Source: Flavobacteriaceae bacterium (GTDB lineage: Bacteria > Bacteroidota > Bacteroidia > Flavobacteriales > Flavobacteriaceae). From it: DNA of 64,000 nucleotides. The stretch is from positions 100,109-164,108 of the forward strand of contig JAKIUU010000002.1 of the NCBI GenBank assembly GCA_021647405.1, read 5' to 3'. This document shows, one piece after another, positions 33,515-42,239 of this stretch (position 1 is its first letter; each line of letters starts with the position of its first letter). The notes beneath the pieces are model-generated. The model was not told where the DNA came from and did no database searches. It saw only the letters and a list, made by a program, of their open reading frames with translations. The position numbers were made by a program, and so were the translations under genes.

Positions 33515-35710
33515 ATGATACCAAACGAAATAGATTTACATAAAGCCTTAAAAAAACATTTTGGCTTCACGCAATTTAAAGGTTTGCAAGAGGGTGTAAT
33601 AAGGAGCATTTTAAACAAAGAAAACACCTTTGTTATTATGCCTACTGGAGGTGGTAAATCGTTATGTTACCAATTACCTGCCATTGTCCAGAAGGGATGT
33701 GCCATTGTGGTTTCTCCTTTGATAGCTTTGATGAAAAATCAAGTAGATGCCCTTAGAGGTATTTCTACTAACCAAGGTATTGCACATGTGTTAAATTCGT
33801 CTTTAAACAAAGGGCAGGTAAAACAGGTAAAGAGCGATATTGAATCGGGTATCACAAAACTTTTATATGTGGCACCAGAATCTTTAACCAAAGATGAGTA
33901 TGTAGCATTCCTACAAAAACAAAAGATTTCTTTTGTAGCAATTGATGAGGCACACTGTATCTCTGAGTGGGGCCATGATTTTAGACCCGAATACAGAAAT
34001 CTTAAAAACATTATAAAAAAAATTGGAGATGTGCATGTGGTAGGTTTAACCGCTACGGCTACACCAAAAGTACAAGACGACATTCTTAAAAACCTAGGTA
34101 TTGTAGATGCAAATACATTTAAGGCATCATTTAACAGGCCAAATTTATACTATGATGTAAGACCTAAAACAAAAGATATTGAGAAAGATATTATTCGTTT
34201 TGTGAGACAATACAAAGGAAAATCGGGTATTATTTACTGTTTGAGTCGTAAGAAAGTTGAAGCAATAGCCCAAGTTTTACAAGTAAATGGTATTAAAGCT
34301 GTGCCATATCATGCCGGATTGGATGCCAAAACCCGATCAAAACACCAAGATATGTTCTTAATGGAAGATATTGATGTTGTTGTAGCCACCATTGCTTTTG
34401 GTATGGGTATTGATAAACCCGATGTGCGTTTTGTAATTCACCATGATATTCCCAAAAGTTTAGAAAGTTATTATCAAGAAACAGGTCGTGCCGGTAGAGA
34501 TGATGGCGAAGGCTACTGTTTGGCTTATTATGCCTATAAAGATATTGAAAAATTAGAAAAATTTATGAGTGGCAAACCTGTTGCCGAGCAGGAAATTGGC
34601 CATGCATTGTTGCAAGAAGTTGTGGCTTACGCCGAAACTTCTATGTCGCGCCGCAAATTTTTACTCCATTATTTTGGTGAAGAATTTGACGAAATTAATG
34701 GCTTGGGAGCCAATATGGATGACAATTCTAGAAATCCTAAAAAGAAACACGAAGCCCAAGAAGATGTAGAGAAAATACTTCAAATAGTTCAAAATACTAA
34801 TGAAAAATACAAATCTAAAGAGATTGTAAATACCTTAATTGGTTTTGGAAATGCCATGTTAAAATCGCATAAAACCCACGAAAAAAGTTTTTTTGGCTTG
34901 GGTAGCGATAAATCTGATAAATATTGGATGGCACTGTTACGACAAGTATTGGTTGCAGGTTTGCTCAGAAAAGAAATAGAACAATATGGCGTCTTAAAAT
35001 TGACAGAATTGGGTAGGGCTTATATTGACGCACCTTCTTCATTTTTGATGACAGAAGATCATTCTTATTCTGAAGATGCCGATGATTCTATAATAACAAA
35101 TGTTGCAGGTTCGGGGGCTACAGACGAAAAACTGATGGCCATGCTTAAAGATTTGCGAAGAGATTTGGCTAAAAAGCGCGGCGTACCACCTTTTGTTGTC
35201 TTTCAAGACCCATCTTTAGAAGATATGACACTTAAATATCCAATAAGTGTTGAAGAACTCCATAACATTCATGGTGTAGGCGAAGGCAAAGCTAAAAAAT
35301 TTGGTAAAGATTTTGTTGAACTGATCGGCAAATATGTTGCCGAAAATGATATTTTAAGACCTGATGATTTGGTTGTTAAAAGCACAGGTTTAAACTCGAG
35401 CTTAAAATTATTTATCATTCAGAATTCTGACCGGAAAATACCTCTAATTGATATTGCCAAGTCTAAAGGTTTAGAAATGCCTGAGCTTATAACCGAGATT
35501 GAGCGCATTATTTATTCGGGTACCAAACTCAATTTAGATTACTGTATTGATGAACTTCTTGACGAAGATCAGCAAGAAGAAATCTATGACTATTTTATGG
35601 AAGCCGCGTCTGATAAAATTCAAGAGGCTCTTGACGAATTTGATGGTGATTATGACGAAGAAGAGCTCCGATTGATGCGTATTAAGTTTTTAAGTGAAGT
35701 TGGAAATTAA
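33515..35710 (+). CDS. recQ: ATP-dependent DNA helicase RecQ with HRDC but no zinc cysteines
   Basis: A 731-residue 3'-5' helicase. Helicase motifs: GFTQFKGLQEGVI, MPTGGGKSLCYQLP (Walker A), VSPLIALMKNQV, DEAHCISEWGHDFRPEY (DEAH), VGLTATATP, IAFGMGIDKPDVRFVIHHDIP and ETGRAGRDDGEG (arginine finger). In the RecQ-Ct region SRRKFLLHYFGEEFDE lacks the four zinc-binding cysteines found in E. coli RecQ. A winged helix is followed by an HRDC domain (about 540-615) and a further C-terminal helical extension. It repairs recombination intermediates. The last 4 bp overlap the convergent ZIP transporter gene. Confidence 0.95.
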   Translation: MIPNEIDLHKALKKHFGFTQFKGLQEGVIRSILNKENTFVIMPTGGGKSLCYQLPAIVQKGCAIVVSPLIALMKNQVDALRGISTNQGIAHVLNSSLNKGQVKQVKSDIESGITKLLYVAPESLTKDEYVAFLQKQKISFVAIDEAHCISEWGHDFRPEYRNLKNIIKKIGDVHVVGLTATATPKVQDDILKNLGIVDANTFKASFNRPNLYYDVRPKTKDIEKDIIRFVRQYKGKSGIIYCLSRKKVEAIAQVLQVNGIKAVPYHAGLDAKTRSKHQDMFLMEDIDVVVATIAFGMGIDKPDVRFVIHHDIPKSLESYYQETGRAGRDDGEGYCLAYYAYKDIEKLEKFMSGKPVAEQEIGHALLQEVVAYAETSMSRRKFLLHYFGEEFDEINGLGANMDDNSRNPKKKHEAQEDVEKILQIVQNTNEKYKSKEIVNTLIGFGNAMLKSHKTHEKSFFGLGSDKSDKYWMALLRQVLVAGLLRKEIEQYGVLKLTELGRAYIDAPSSFLMTEDHSYSEDADDSIITNVAGSGATDEKLMAMLKDLRRDLAKKRGVPPFVVFQDPSLEDMTLKYPISVEELHNIHGVGEGKAKKFGKDFVELIGKYVAENDILRPDDLVVKSTGLNSSLKLFIIQNSDRKIPLIDIAKSKGLEMPELITEIERIIYSGTKLNLDYCIDELLDEDQQEEIYDYFMEAASDKIQEALDEFDGDYDEEELRLMRIKFLSEVGN

Positions 35711-36381
35711 TTGGCTAATAACGCAATAAGAATACCCACACCAATAGCAATAAATTTTTTATAATTGAACGTGTGATTCTCTGAACTTTCAAAAAGTATG
35801 ATAGAAGACACATGTAGAAAAATACCCACTATAACAGCGGTTATAGGAGCTTGGTAGGTTTCAAATAGCGGAATACTTTCGCACACAAAACAACCTAGAG
35901 GACTCATTAGGGCAAATAAAAGAATAAATAAAAAAACTTTTAGTTTGGGTAATTTTGAGTGTAACAAGAATGTCGCCAAAACAATGCTAATAGGTATTTT
36001 ATGAATCACAATAGCCCAAAGTAGCATTGTGTCTTCAGTTTTACCAAGCGGAATGCCTTCAGAAAAGGCATGAATACTCAAACTTATAAAAAGCAACCAT
36101 GGAAAACTTTTTTCTGCCAATTCAGCATGAACATGACCGTGTTCTACACCTTTTGAAAAAAACTCTAAAAGAGATTGAATTAATATTCCCAATAAAATAA
36201 ACAGTCCTATATTTTTACTGCCAGAACTGTAAACTTCAGGAAGCAAGTGAAGTACAGTAACAGCTAATAAATAAGCCCCGCTAAAAGACAAAAATAATTT
36301 AACGATATTGTTGCTTAGTTTGACTAAAAAAACCAAACAAGCGCCAACTAAAACCGATAAGATAAGAGCCAAATATGTCAT
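35707..36381 (-). CDS. ZIP-family metal transporter
   Basis: A 224-residue integral membrane protein with about seven helices. Helix IV has SIHAFSEGIPLG and helix V has VIHKIPISIVLATFLL, the metal-binding HxxxEG and HKxP motifs of ZIP (ZupT-like) importers of zinc or other divalent cations. A His-rich loop (HGHVHAE) sits between helices, as usual for the family. Its ATG overlaps the stop of the upstream methyltransferase gene by 4 bp, so the two are co-translated. The exact metal cannot be told. Confidence 0.9.
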   Translation of the reverse strand: MTYLALILSVLVGACLVFLVKLSNNIVKLFLSFSGAYLLAVTVLHLLPEVYSSGSKNIGLFILLGILIQSLLEFFSKGVEHGHVHAELAEKSFPWLLFISLSIHAFSEGIPLGKTEDTMLLWAIVIHKIPISIVLATFLLHSKLPKLKVFLFILLFALMSPLGCFVCESIPLFETYQAPITAVIVGIFLHVSSIILFESSENHTFNYKKFIAIGVGILIALLAN

Positions 36382-37106
36382 TTTATTATCAAAATTAATC
36401 TGTCTGAGCTTTCTTCATTAAAAGCGTGTAATTTGTAGTCGCCAAAAACAGCTATTAATTTCAGCCCACTCGTTTTTAAATACTTTTTAAAGGTAATTAA
36501 ATCTAAACATTTTACATGTTCTGTAAATGTAAAACTATTACCAGCATCTTTAAAGTTAATTTTTTTATTGATAAAACCATCTTTAACCTGCCGTTTTATT
36601 TCAAAATCTATGGCACCGCGTTTTTGAATTTCATGTGGAATTAATTGTTTTATACTTTTTGATACATTGAGATAATCTATTACGGCAATACCATTTTGTT
36701 TGAGGCCATTTTTAATATTTTTTAGGACACTTATATCTTCTTCTTCGGTTTCAAAATAACCAAAACTTGTAAAGAGGTTAAAAATAGCATTGTACTTATT
36801 TATAAAAGGTAGCCGCATGTCATGCACTCTAAATTGCAGACTTTCATTGGCATATTTTAAGGCGTCATTTATACTGTTTTCAGACAAATCTAGTCCGGTA
36901 ACTTCGAATCCTAAACTGTTTAAAAATATGGCATGACGCCCTTTACCACAAGCCAAATCTAAAATGCTATCATCTTGTTTTAGTTTGAGGTAGCTCACTA
37001 AATTCGACATAAAAAAGCTCGCCTCTTTATAATCGCGTTTGTTGTATAATAAGTGGTAATAAGCTGTGTTAAACCAAGATTTAAACCATTTAGAAGTTGT
37101 TGTCAT
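36378..37106 (-). CDS. Class I SAM-dependent methyltransferase
   Basis: 242 residues from the ATG at 37106 (MTTTSKWFKSWF); a start seven codons upstream is possible. The SAM-binding fold is clear: ILDLACGKGRHAIFLNSLGFEVTGLDLSENSI (motifs I and II), then NAIFNLFTSFGYFETEEED and KQNGIAVIDYLN. The opening (W-F-x-x-W-F-x-x-x-Y-Y-x-L-L-Y) is typical of a Bacteroidota group of small methyltransferases of unknown substrate. It is coupled to the ZIP gene by a 4-bp overlap. Confidence 0.9.
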   Translation of the reverse strand: MTTTSKWFKSWFNTAYYHLLYNKRDYKEASFFMSNLVSYLKLKQDDSILDLACGKGRHAIFLNSLGFEVTGLDLSENSINDALKYANESLQFRVHDMRLPFINKYNAIFNLFTSFGYFETEEEDISVLKNIKNGLKQNGIAVIDYLNVSKSIKQLIPHEIQKRGAIDFEIKRQVKDGFINKKINFKDAGNSFTFTEHVKCLDLITFKKYLKTSGLKLIAVFGDYKLHAFNEESSDRLILIIK

Positions 37107-37179
37107 AATTGCAATAAAGTTATGCAAAGTTAAGAATAAACTTAAGTATGTGTTCTAAAACTTTTATATCAAAAAAGAC

Positions 37180-37187
37180 TACTTTTG
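37180..37187 (+). promoter_or_regulatory. -7 box upstream of THUMP methyltransferase gene
   Basis: TACTTTTG fits TAnnTTTG 17 bp before the ATG. No TTG at the expected spacing. Confidence 0.4.
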
Positions 37188-37204
37188 CCACATAATTTTT
37201 TAAG

Positions 37205-38365
37205 ATGGCAGGCAATTTTAAAATGGTGGCAACAACCCTGTTTGGGTTAGAGGATATTTTAGCTAAAGAACTCCTAAGATTAGGCGCTCAAAAAATCCAA
37301 AAGCAAGTGAGAAGCGTGTCATTTTATGGCGATTACGGTTTTATGTACAAGGCAAATTTAGCTTTGCACACAGCCATTAGGGTTTTAAAATCTCTTAAAA
37401 CATTTAAAGTTTATAATGAGACCGATTTATACAACAGCATTAAATCTATTGAATGGGATAAATATTTAGATGTTGACAATACCTTTGCCATAAATGCTGT
37501 GGTTAATTCAGACGATTTTACCACAAATTCACATTATATTGCGCTTAAAAGTAAAGATGCTGTTGCCGATTATTTTAGAGAAAAATACAACAAGCGTCCC
37601 AGTGTAGATTTAGATCATCCGCATCTAAAGCTCAATGTACACATCCATAAAAACACCTGTAATGTTTATTTAGATAGTTCGGGAATGTCATTACACAAAC
37701 GTGGTTACAGAAGTGCGACAAATATTGCCCCCATTAACGAAGTTTTAGCGGCTGGATTGTTACTTTTAGCAGGATATGACGGGACAACACATTTAATAGA
37801 TCCTATGTGTGGTAGTGGCACTATTTTGATAGAAGCCGCTATGATTGCCAATAATATTCCACCTAATATTAATCGTAAAGAATTTGGTTTTGAAAATTGG
37901 AAAGATTTTGACGAACCATTATACGATAAAATTTACGAAGCTCTTTTAAAAAGAGTCAGGTCTAATAGTTTACAAATTATCGGAATAGACAAAGCACCAT
38001 CGGCCATTATGAAAGCCGCCGATAATATAAAAAATGCCAACTTAGAAGAATTTATAAAAATAGAAAAAGGTGATTTTTTTACATCAGAAAAAGAAGTAAA
38101 AGGACCCGCTCTACTTGTTTTTAATCCACCTTACGGCGAACGTTTGGCTATTGATGCTGAGGGTTTTTATAAAAAAATAGGCGATACTTTAAAACAATCG
38201 TATAAAAATACAAAGGCTTGGCTAATAACTTCAGATTTAGAAGCTTTAAAACATGTAGGCTTGCGCACCTCACGCCGTATTCCTATGAAAAATGGTAATT
38301 TAGAGTGCCGTTATGTAAATTACGAAATTTACGAAGGCTCTAAAAAAGCCAGTAAAAATTCATAA
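37205..38365 (+). CDS. THUMP-domain RNA (guanine-N2-type) methyltransferase, RlmL/YpsC-like
   Basis: A 386-residue RNA methyltransferase. The N-terminal ferredoxin-like plus THUMP domain (about 3-160) contains TLFGLEDILAKELLRLGA and the RNA-binding GMSLHKRGYR segment. The catalytic domain has INEVLAAGLLLLAGYDG, the SAM motif LIDPMCGSGTILIEAAMIA and the catalytic NPPYGERL. This architecture matches the 23S rRNA m2G2445 methyltransferase half of RlmL and Bacillus YpsC. A -7 box lies 17 bp upstream. It is followed by the M15 peptidase gene 36 bp downstream. Confidence 0.94.
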   Translation: MAGNFKMVATTLFGLEDILAKELLRLGAQKIQKQVRSVSFYGDYGFMYKANLALHTAIRVLKSLKTFKVYNETDLYNSIKSIEWDKYLDVDNTFAINAVVNSDDFTTNSHYIALKSKDAVADYFREKYNKRPSVDLDHPHLKLNVHIHKNTCNVYLDSSGMSLHKRGYRSATNIAPINEVLAAGLLLLAGYDGTTHLIDPMCGSGTILIEAAMIANNIPPNINRKEFGFENWKDFDEPLYDKIYEALLKRVRSNSLQIIGIDKAPSAIMKAADNIKNANLEEFIKIEKGDFFTSEKEVKGPALLVFNPPYGERLAIDAEGFYKKIGDTLKQSYKNTKAWLITSDLEALKHVGLRTSRRIPMKNGNLECRYVNYEIYEGSKKASKNS

Positions 38366-38401
38366 ATATTTTGTAACATTGTGAGTAATTCAATTTTTAA
38401 A

Positions 38402-39148
38402 ATGCTCACCATTAAAACCTTTTTTTTAGTTTGTTTTTCTTTTTTTACTGCGACTTGTAATGATGTACCTCAACAAATAAAATATTCAGAAAGTCAGCTT
38501 ATAGGAAAAGAACATCCACAGCTTTACGGAGAAGGTTTTAAATTGCAAAAAGAAGCTTATAATGCTTTTATAAAAATGCAAAAAGCAGCTCTAAAAGAGG
38601 GTATTAAGATTAAAGTAATATCGAGTTTTAGAAGTTACGACCATCAAAACAGTATATGGAAAAGTAAATATGTGCGCTACACAAAAAAGGATTTAACACC
38701 CCAACAAGCCATTGCTAAAATAATAGAATATTCTACTATTCCGGGCACGTCGCGTCATCATTGGGCAACCGATATTGATATTGTTGATGGGGCTGTTAAA
38801 GCACCCTCAGAGGATGTGCTACAAACCCAATTTTTTAAAGAAGGACAGGTTTATAATAAACTCAAAAAATGGCTTGATAAAAATGCCAATACTTATGGAT
38901 TTTATTTGGTTTACACCAATAATCCCATCCGAAAAGGCTTTAATTACGAGCCTTGGCATTACAGTTATGCCCCCTTGTCTAAACCCATGTTACGTGCTTA
39001 TTTAAAATTAGACTTGATCAAAATATTAAGAAAAAATAAACTGTTGGGTAGTGACTATTTTACGAATGAATTTATTAGCAGATATAAAAATGAACATGTT
39101 TTGGGTATTGCCAATTATTTAAAAACATTTTCTAACAAAGAAGATTAA
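38402..39148 (+). CDS. M15-family D-alanyl-D-alanine carboxypeptidase-like peptidase
   Basis: 248 residues from the ATG at 38402; GTG at 38381 would add seven polar residues before the signal. An N-terminal hydrophobic segment (TFFLVCFSFFTATC) may be a lipoprotein signal. The VanY/M15 zinc site is visible: SSFRSYDHQNSIW, then SRHHWATDIDIVDG (His and Asp ligands) and EPWHYSY (His ligand). Such enzymes trim the terminal D-Ala of peptidoglycan stem peptides in the periplasm. The gene lies close behind the THUMP methyltransferase gene. Confidence 0.9.
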   Translation: MLTIKTFFLVCFSFFTATCNDVPQQIKYSESQLIGKEHPQLYGEGFKLQKEAYNAFIKMQKAALKEGIKIKVISSFRSYDHQNSIWKSKYVRYTKKDLTPQQAIAKIIEYSTIPGTSRHHWATDIDIVDGAVKAPSEDVLQTQFFKEGQVYNKLKKWLDKNANTYGFYLVYTNNPIRKGFNYEPWHYSYAPLSKPMLRAYLKLDLIKILRKNKLLGSDYFTNEFISRYKNEHVLGIANYLKTFSNKED

Positions 39149-39305
39149 ACTTCCTACTCCCATACATCCCGCTATATTACCAATATTAACGAAATTATGA
39201 ACGTATACGTCTAATGTGTTTTCATATTTCACAAATCTAAAAAAAGCAACAATCAACTGCTAAAGGCCGGCAAGGCAGGGATGTCAGAAAGACAAATGAG
39301 AAATT

Positions 39306-39354
39306 AAAAAACCCACCGCTTTCGCAATGGGTTTTATTGTAGCGAGATCGAGAA
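39306..39354 (-). repeat. Fossil of tRNA-Met 3' end plus terminator
   Basis: TGTAGCGAGATCGAGAA (39338-39354) is identical to 39503-39519, the 3' end of the tRNA below. It is preceded by an A-rich hairpin (AACCCA ... TGGGTT) placed just like the terminator of the intact copy. The 5' two thirds of the tRNA are missing. This is a decayed tandem duplicate or an old integration scar. Confidence 0.7.
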
Positions 39355-39469
39355 GTAGCTACGCTGATTCCTACGTGAGGTAGCTTTACCCCAAAAACTC
39401 AGCCTTACAGGCTGTTACATTTTTTAATTTTCACGGCGCTTTCAAACAAGTTTGAGCTTGTTAAAAATT

Positions 39470-39500
39470 AAAAAACCTACTGCAAAAGCAGTAGGTTTTT
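39470..39500 (-). terminator. Terminator of tRNA-Met
   Basis: AAACCTACTGC-aaaa-GCAGTAGGTTT, with the A-run on the left giving a T-run on the minus strand, directly downstream of the tRNA 3' end. Confidence 0.85.
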
Positions 39501-39504
39501 GGTG

Positions 39505-39578
39505 TAGCGAGATCGAGAATTGAACTCGAGACCTCCGGGTTATGAATCCGACGCTCTAACCAACTGAGCTACCTCGCC
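39505..39578 (-). tRNA. tRNA-Met (CAT anticodon)
   Basis: A 74-nt cloverleaf on the minus strand. The acceptor stem GGCGAGG/TCTCGCT has two G-U pairs and discriminator A. The D arm is GCTC/GAGC, the anticodon loop TTCATAA, and the T arm TCGAG-TTCAATT-CTCGA. CCA is not encoded. The anticodon stem lacks the three G-C pairs of initiators and G1-U72 is paired, so an elongator Met tRNA is most likely; a tRNA-Ile with lysidine at C34 cannot be fully excluded. A consensus promoter and a terminator flank it. Confidence 0.93.
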
Positions 39579-39611
39579 ATTAAAAAGATATTCTCTTTTT
39601 TTAGAAGCGTG

Positions 39612-39641
39612 CAAATATAATAACAAATTGTATCGCTTCAA
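39612..39641 (-). promoter_or_regulatory. Promoter of tRNA-Met (TTG-N19-TATATTTG)
   Basis: On the minus strand TTG (39641-39639), a 19-nt spacer and TATATTTG (39619-39612) fit the consensus. The expected start is about 27 nt before the mature tRNA. Confidence 0.7.
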
Positions 39642-39732
39642 ATTTTTAAGCACTTATTTTATTTAAAGAAAAATATTTTTTTTAAATAAATAAATACATA
39701 TCTTGTCAAACTATAAATAAATAATTATTACT

Positions 39733-40104
39733 ATGAAAAAGTTTGAATTAGAATTTCCACTTCAAGCTTCACCCAATTTTATATCTCAATATCTTTCAAC
39801 ACCAGATGGCCTAGGCGAGTGGTTTGCAGATAATGTCAAATCGCGTAGCGAAATTTTTACTTTTATTTGGGATGATACAGAAGAACAAGCTGAGATGATA
39901 CCTACAAAAGAAAATAATATAGTTAGGTATAAATGGCTTGAATCTGACGATGATGTGTATTTTGAATTTAGAATAGAAGTAGACGAAATAACCAAAGATG
40001 TTTCTTTGATTGTAACCGATTTTTCTGAGGATGATGAATTGGAAGAATCTAAAATGTTTTGGGAGAATCAGATAAATCAACTCAAACTTGTTATAGGGGC
40101 ATAG
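39733..40104 (+). CDS. START-like (SRPBCC-fold) domain protein
   Basis: A 123-residue small cytoplasmic protein. KFELEFPLQASPNFISQYLSTPDGLGEWFADNV is the typical opening of the Bacteroidota START-like family, and the acidic helix (DFSEDDELEESKMFWENQINQLKLVIGA) closes the helix-grip fold. Its ligand is unknown. It is transcribed away from the tRNA gene and converges with yqgE. The same small protein is commonly found next to this aminotransferase/YqgE/HU neighbourhood in flavobacteria. Confidence 0.85.
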   Translation: MKKFELEFPLQASPNFISQYLSTPDGLGEWFADNVKSRSEIFTFIWDDTEEQAEMIPTKENNIVRYKWLESDDDVYFEFRIEVDEITKDVSLIVTDFSEDDELEESKMFWENQINQLKLVIGA

Positions 40105-40180
40105 CTTTTCTCACTGATTTTTTACTTACTAAATCACATAAATGAGATTGTAAAAATATCTCATAGAAGTTGTTGGTACA

Positions 40181-40738
40181 TTAGTTTAACGAAGGGTCTT
40201 CGGGTGCATTGGCCCAAAGTTGATAATCGCCACCAAAACGCATCAATTCGTCTTTCCAAAATGAATGGTATTTTTTTCTAAAAATATTTTTGTGGTCATT
40301 ATTGGCAACAAGCCATGAATCTATTTTTAGTTCATCGTCTAACTGTTTGCTAGACCATCCTGAATAGCCTAAAAAGAAGCGAATATCTTTATTTTTAATT
40401 TTGTTATCTGTCAATAACTGTTTCAAGATGGTAAAATCGCCACCCCAATATAAATCATCAGATATTTTTTCGCTATCAGGAATAAGTTGATCGATATTAT
40501 GAACAAAATACAAATTATTTTTAGCCACTGGTCCTCCGTTGTAGATGGGTAAATCGGAATCTATCTCAGGTATAATATCTTTGATACATAAATCAAGTGG
40601 TTTATTAAATATAAAACCTACAGACCCTTCGTGGTCATGAGCAGTAAGTAAAATTACCGATCTGTTAAATGATTTGTCGGCTAAAATAGAAGGTTCTGCA
40701 ACCAGTAATTTGCCTTTAGTAGGTTTTAAACTTGTCAT
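40181..40738 (-). CDS. YqgE/AlgH (UPF0301) family protein
   Basis: A 185-residue cytoplasmic protein. The family opening KGKLLVAEPSILADKSFNRSVILLTAHDHEGSVGFIFNKPL is followed by IYNGGPVAKNNLYFVHNI, RFFLGYSGWSSKQLDDELKIDSWLVA and a C-terminal KDELMRFGGDYQLWANAPEDPSLN tail. The function is not established; AlgH affects alginate regulation in Pseudomonas. It lies downstream of the HU gene on the same strand, separated by the HU terminator. Confidence 0.93.
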   Translation of the reverse strand: MTSLKPTKGKLLVAEPSILADKSFNRSVILLTAHDHEGSVGFIFNKPLDLCIKDIIPEIDSDLPIYNGGPVAKNNLYFVHNIDQLIPDSEKISDDLYWGGDFTILKQLLTDNKIKNKDIRFFLGYSGWSSKQLDDELKIDSWLVANNDHKNIFRKKYHSFWKDELMRFGGDYQLWANAPEDPSLN

Positions 40739-40786
40739 TTTTTTTTGATTGTGTGTTTAAATGTAATAAAAATAATGAACAAAAAA

Positions 40787-40812
40787 AAACTCCCTTAAAA
40801 AGGGAGTTTAAA
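40787..40812 (-). terminator. Terminator of the HU gene
   Basis: AAACTCCCTT-aaa-AAGGGAGTTT with a run of A on its left, giving a long T-run on the minus strand, 18 bp after the HU stop. Confidence 0.85.
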
Positions 40813-40829
40813 ATTTTAATTTTTATAAA

Positions 40830-41102
40830 CTAATTTACAGCACCACTAAGATCAGATCCAGCTTTAAATTTAACTACATTTTTAGCAGCAATTCTAATAG
40901 TTGCACCTGTTTGAGGATTTCTTCCATCTCTTGCAGCTCTATTAGAAACTGACCAAGAACCGAAACCTACTAAAGAAACACGTCCACCACCTTTAAGAGT
41001 GCTAGATACATTTCCCATCATGCTGTCTAATGCTTTTTTTGCAGATGCTTTAGAGATTCCTGCGTCGGCAGCCATGGCATCAATTAATTCAGATTTGTTC
41101 AT
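40830..41102 (-). CDS. hup: HU-family DNA-binding protein
   Basis: A 90-residue nucleoid protein. MNKSELIDAMAADAGISKASAKKALDSMM forms the helical dimerisation part. The beta-arm region has VSLVGFGSWSVSNRAARDGRNPQTGATIRI with the DNA-intercalating Pro in NPQTG, and the closing is VVKFKAGSDLSGAVN. It compacts and bends DNA as a dimer. A strong consensus promoter with an overlapping inverted repeat lies 53-82 bp upstream, and an intrinsic terminator follows, so it is a single-gene unit. Confidence 0.96.
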   Translation of the reverse strand: MNKSELIDAMAADAGISKASAKKALDSMMGNVSSTLKGGGRVSLVGFGSWSVSNRAARDGRNPQTGATIRIAAKNVVKFKAGSDLSGAVN

Positions 41103-41141
41103 AATTTAATAATTTAAAATAATGGTTAAACAATAATTTGC

Positions 41142-41184
41142 TTTGTTAGCTTAACAAATATAGCATATACAAGGGCTTACGCAA
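41142..41184 (-). promoter_or_regulatory. HU promoter (TTG-N19-TATATTTG) with overlapping inverted repeat
   Basis: On the minus strand TTG (41184-41182), a 19-nt spacer and TATATTTG (41162-41155) are followed by TTTGTTA-GCT-TAACAAA (41142-41158), a perfect 7-3-7 inverted repeat over the -7 box and likely start site. That position suits a repressor site. Confidence 0.65.
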
Positions 41185-41289
41185 GATTATACCCCAAAAA
41201 GAAGGCTTTTTGTTAATAAATCTAAAACAATTGTTAATAACCTTTAAAAAAAATGGATAAAAACGACGAAAAACCTTATAAATAGGGCT

Positions 41290-42234
41290 TTAAAGGAGTT
41301 TTGCATCCTCAGAAAATTGAAGCCCATTTAGCAAACTAATGGCATCCATTCTTTTTTTACCAGCAAGATGCAGCTCTTTGAGTTCAAGAAAACCACCATT
41401 ACAAGCTATTTTAAGTCTTTTTTTATCTGCTATAATTTTGCCAAACTCAAAATTATGTGCATCTGAGCTGATACTTGATTTATAAATTTTAATTTTAATT
41501 TGTTGGTTGTTATTTATAAGATAAGACCAAGCAGTAGGATAGGGGCTCAATCCTCTAATTTTGTTATGGATAATTGTTACTTTGTCTTGCCAATCAATCC
41601 TGCAATTATCTTGATTTAATTTAGGGGCTAAAGACATTTTAGTATTGGGCTGAATAGTAGTTGTGACTTTGCCTTTATCAATGGCCTTTACAGTTTTAAT
41701 TATCAAACGGCTACCCAACTCCATAAGTGTATCGTGTAATTGGCCTGCTGTTTCGTTAGAATTAATGTCAGCTTCAGCTTGATAAATGATGGCACCAGTA
41801 TCTATCTTTTCATCAATAAAAAAAGTGCTAACACCCGATTTGGTTTCGCCATTAATAATTGCCCAATTTATGGGCGCGGCTCCTCTATATTTTGGCAACA
41901 GAGAAGCGTGAAGGTTAAAAGTGCCATATTTTGGCATAGACCAGACACTTTTTGGCAACATCCTAAAGGCCACTACAATTTGTAAATTGGCATTCAATTC
42001 TTTTAGAGATTCTAAAAAGTTAGGCGATTTCAAATTGTTGGGTTGCAAGAGCCGAATGTTAAGTTTAAGCGCCTCTTTTTTAATGTCAGAAAATTGAATT
42101 TTACGACCCCTTCCAGCGGGTTTGTCAGGGGCAGTTACCACCCCAACCACCTTGTAGTTATTAGAGATAAGTGCTCTTAATGAAGGCACGGCAAAATAGG
42201 GAGTCCCCATAAAAATAATGCGTAAATCAGACAT
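41290..42234 (-). CDS. fmt: Methionyl-tRNA formyltransferase
   Basis: 314 residues. It formylates Met-tRNA of the initiator type before translation starts. RIIFMGTPYFAVPSLRALI, the catalytic region NLHASLLPKYRGAAPINWAIINGE with the Asn-His pair, GVSTFFIDEKIDTGAIIYQAE (catalytic Asp) and the C-terminal RGLSPYPTAWSYL segment define it. It lies 5 bp behind the second recQ gene and forms a tight three-gene unit with it and the small ATPase gene. Confidence 0.96.
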   Translation of the reverse strand: MSDLRIIFMGTPYFAVPSLRALISNNYKVVGVVTAPDKPAGRGRKIQFSDIKKEALKLNIRLLQPNNLKSPNFLESLKELNANLQIVVAFRMLPKSVWSMPKYGTFNLHASLLPKYRGAAPINWAIINGETKSGVSTFFIDEKIDTGAIIYQAEADINSNETAGQLHDTLMELGSRLIIKTVKAIDKGKVTTTIQPNTKMSLAPKLNQDNCRIDWQDKVTIIHNKIRGLSPYPTAWSYLINNNQQIKIKIYKSSISSDAHNFEFGKIIADKKRLKIACNGGFLELKELHLAGKKRMDAISLLNGLQFSEDAKLL

Positions 42235-42239
42235 TTATG

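Larger units (their letters stand above)
39149..39504. other. Noncoding stretch with a fossil tRNA/terminator unit
   Basis: 356 bp with no credible gene. The first 110 bp show nothing I recognise. Then come a GC-rich patch (AAGGCCGGCAAGGCAGGG, from 39262), the older terminator-tRNA fragment (39306-39354), a self-complementary patch (GTAGCTAC near 39356) and the active tRNA terminator at the right. Confidence 0.6.
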
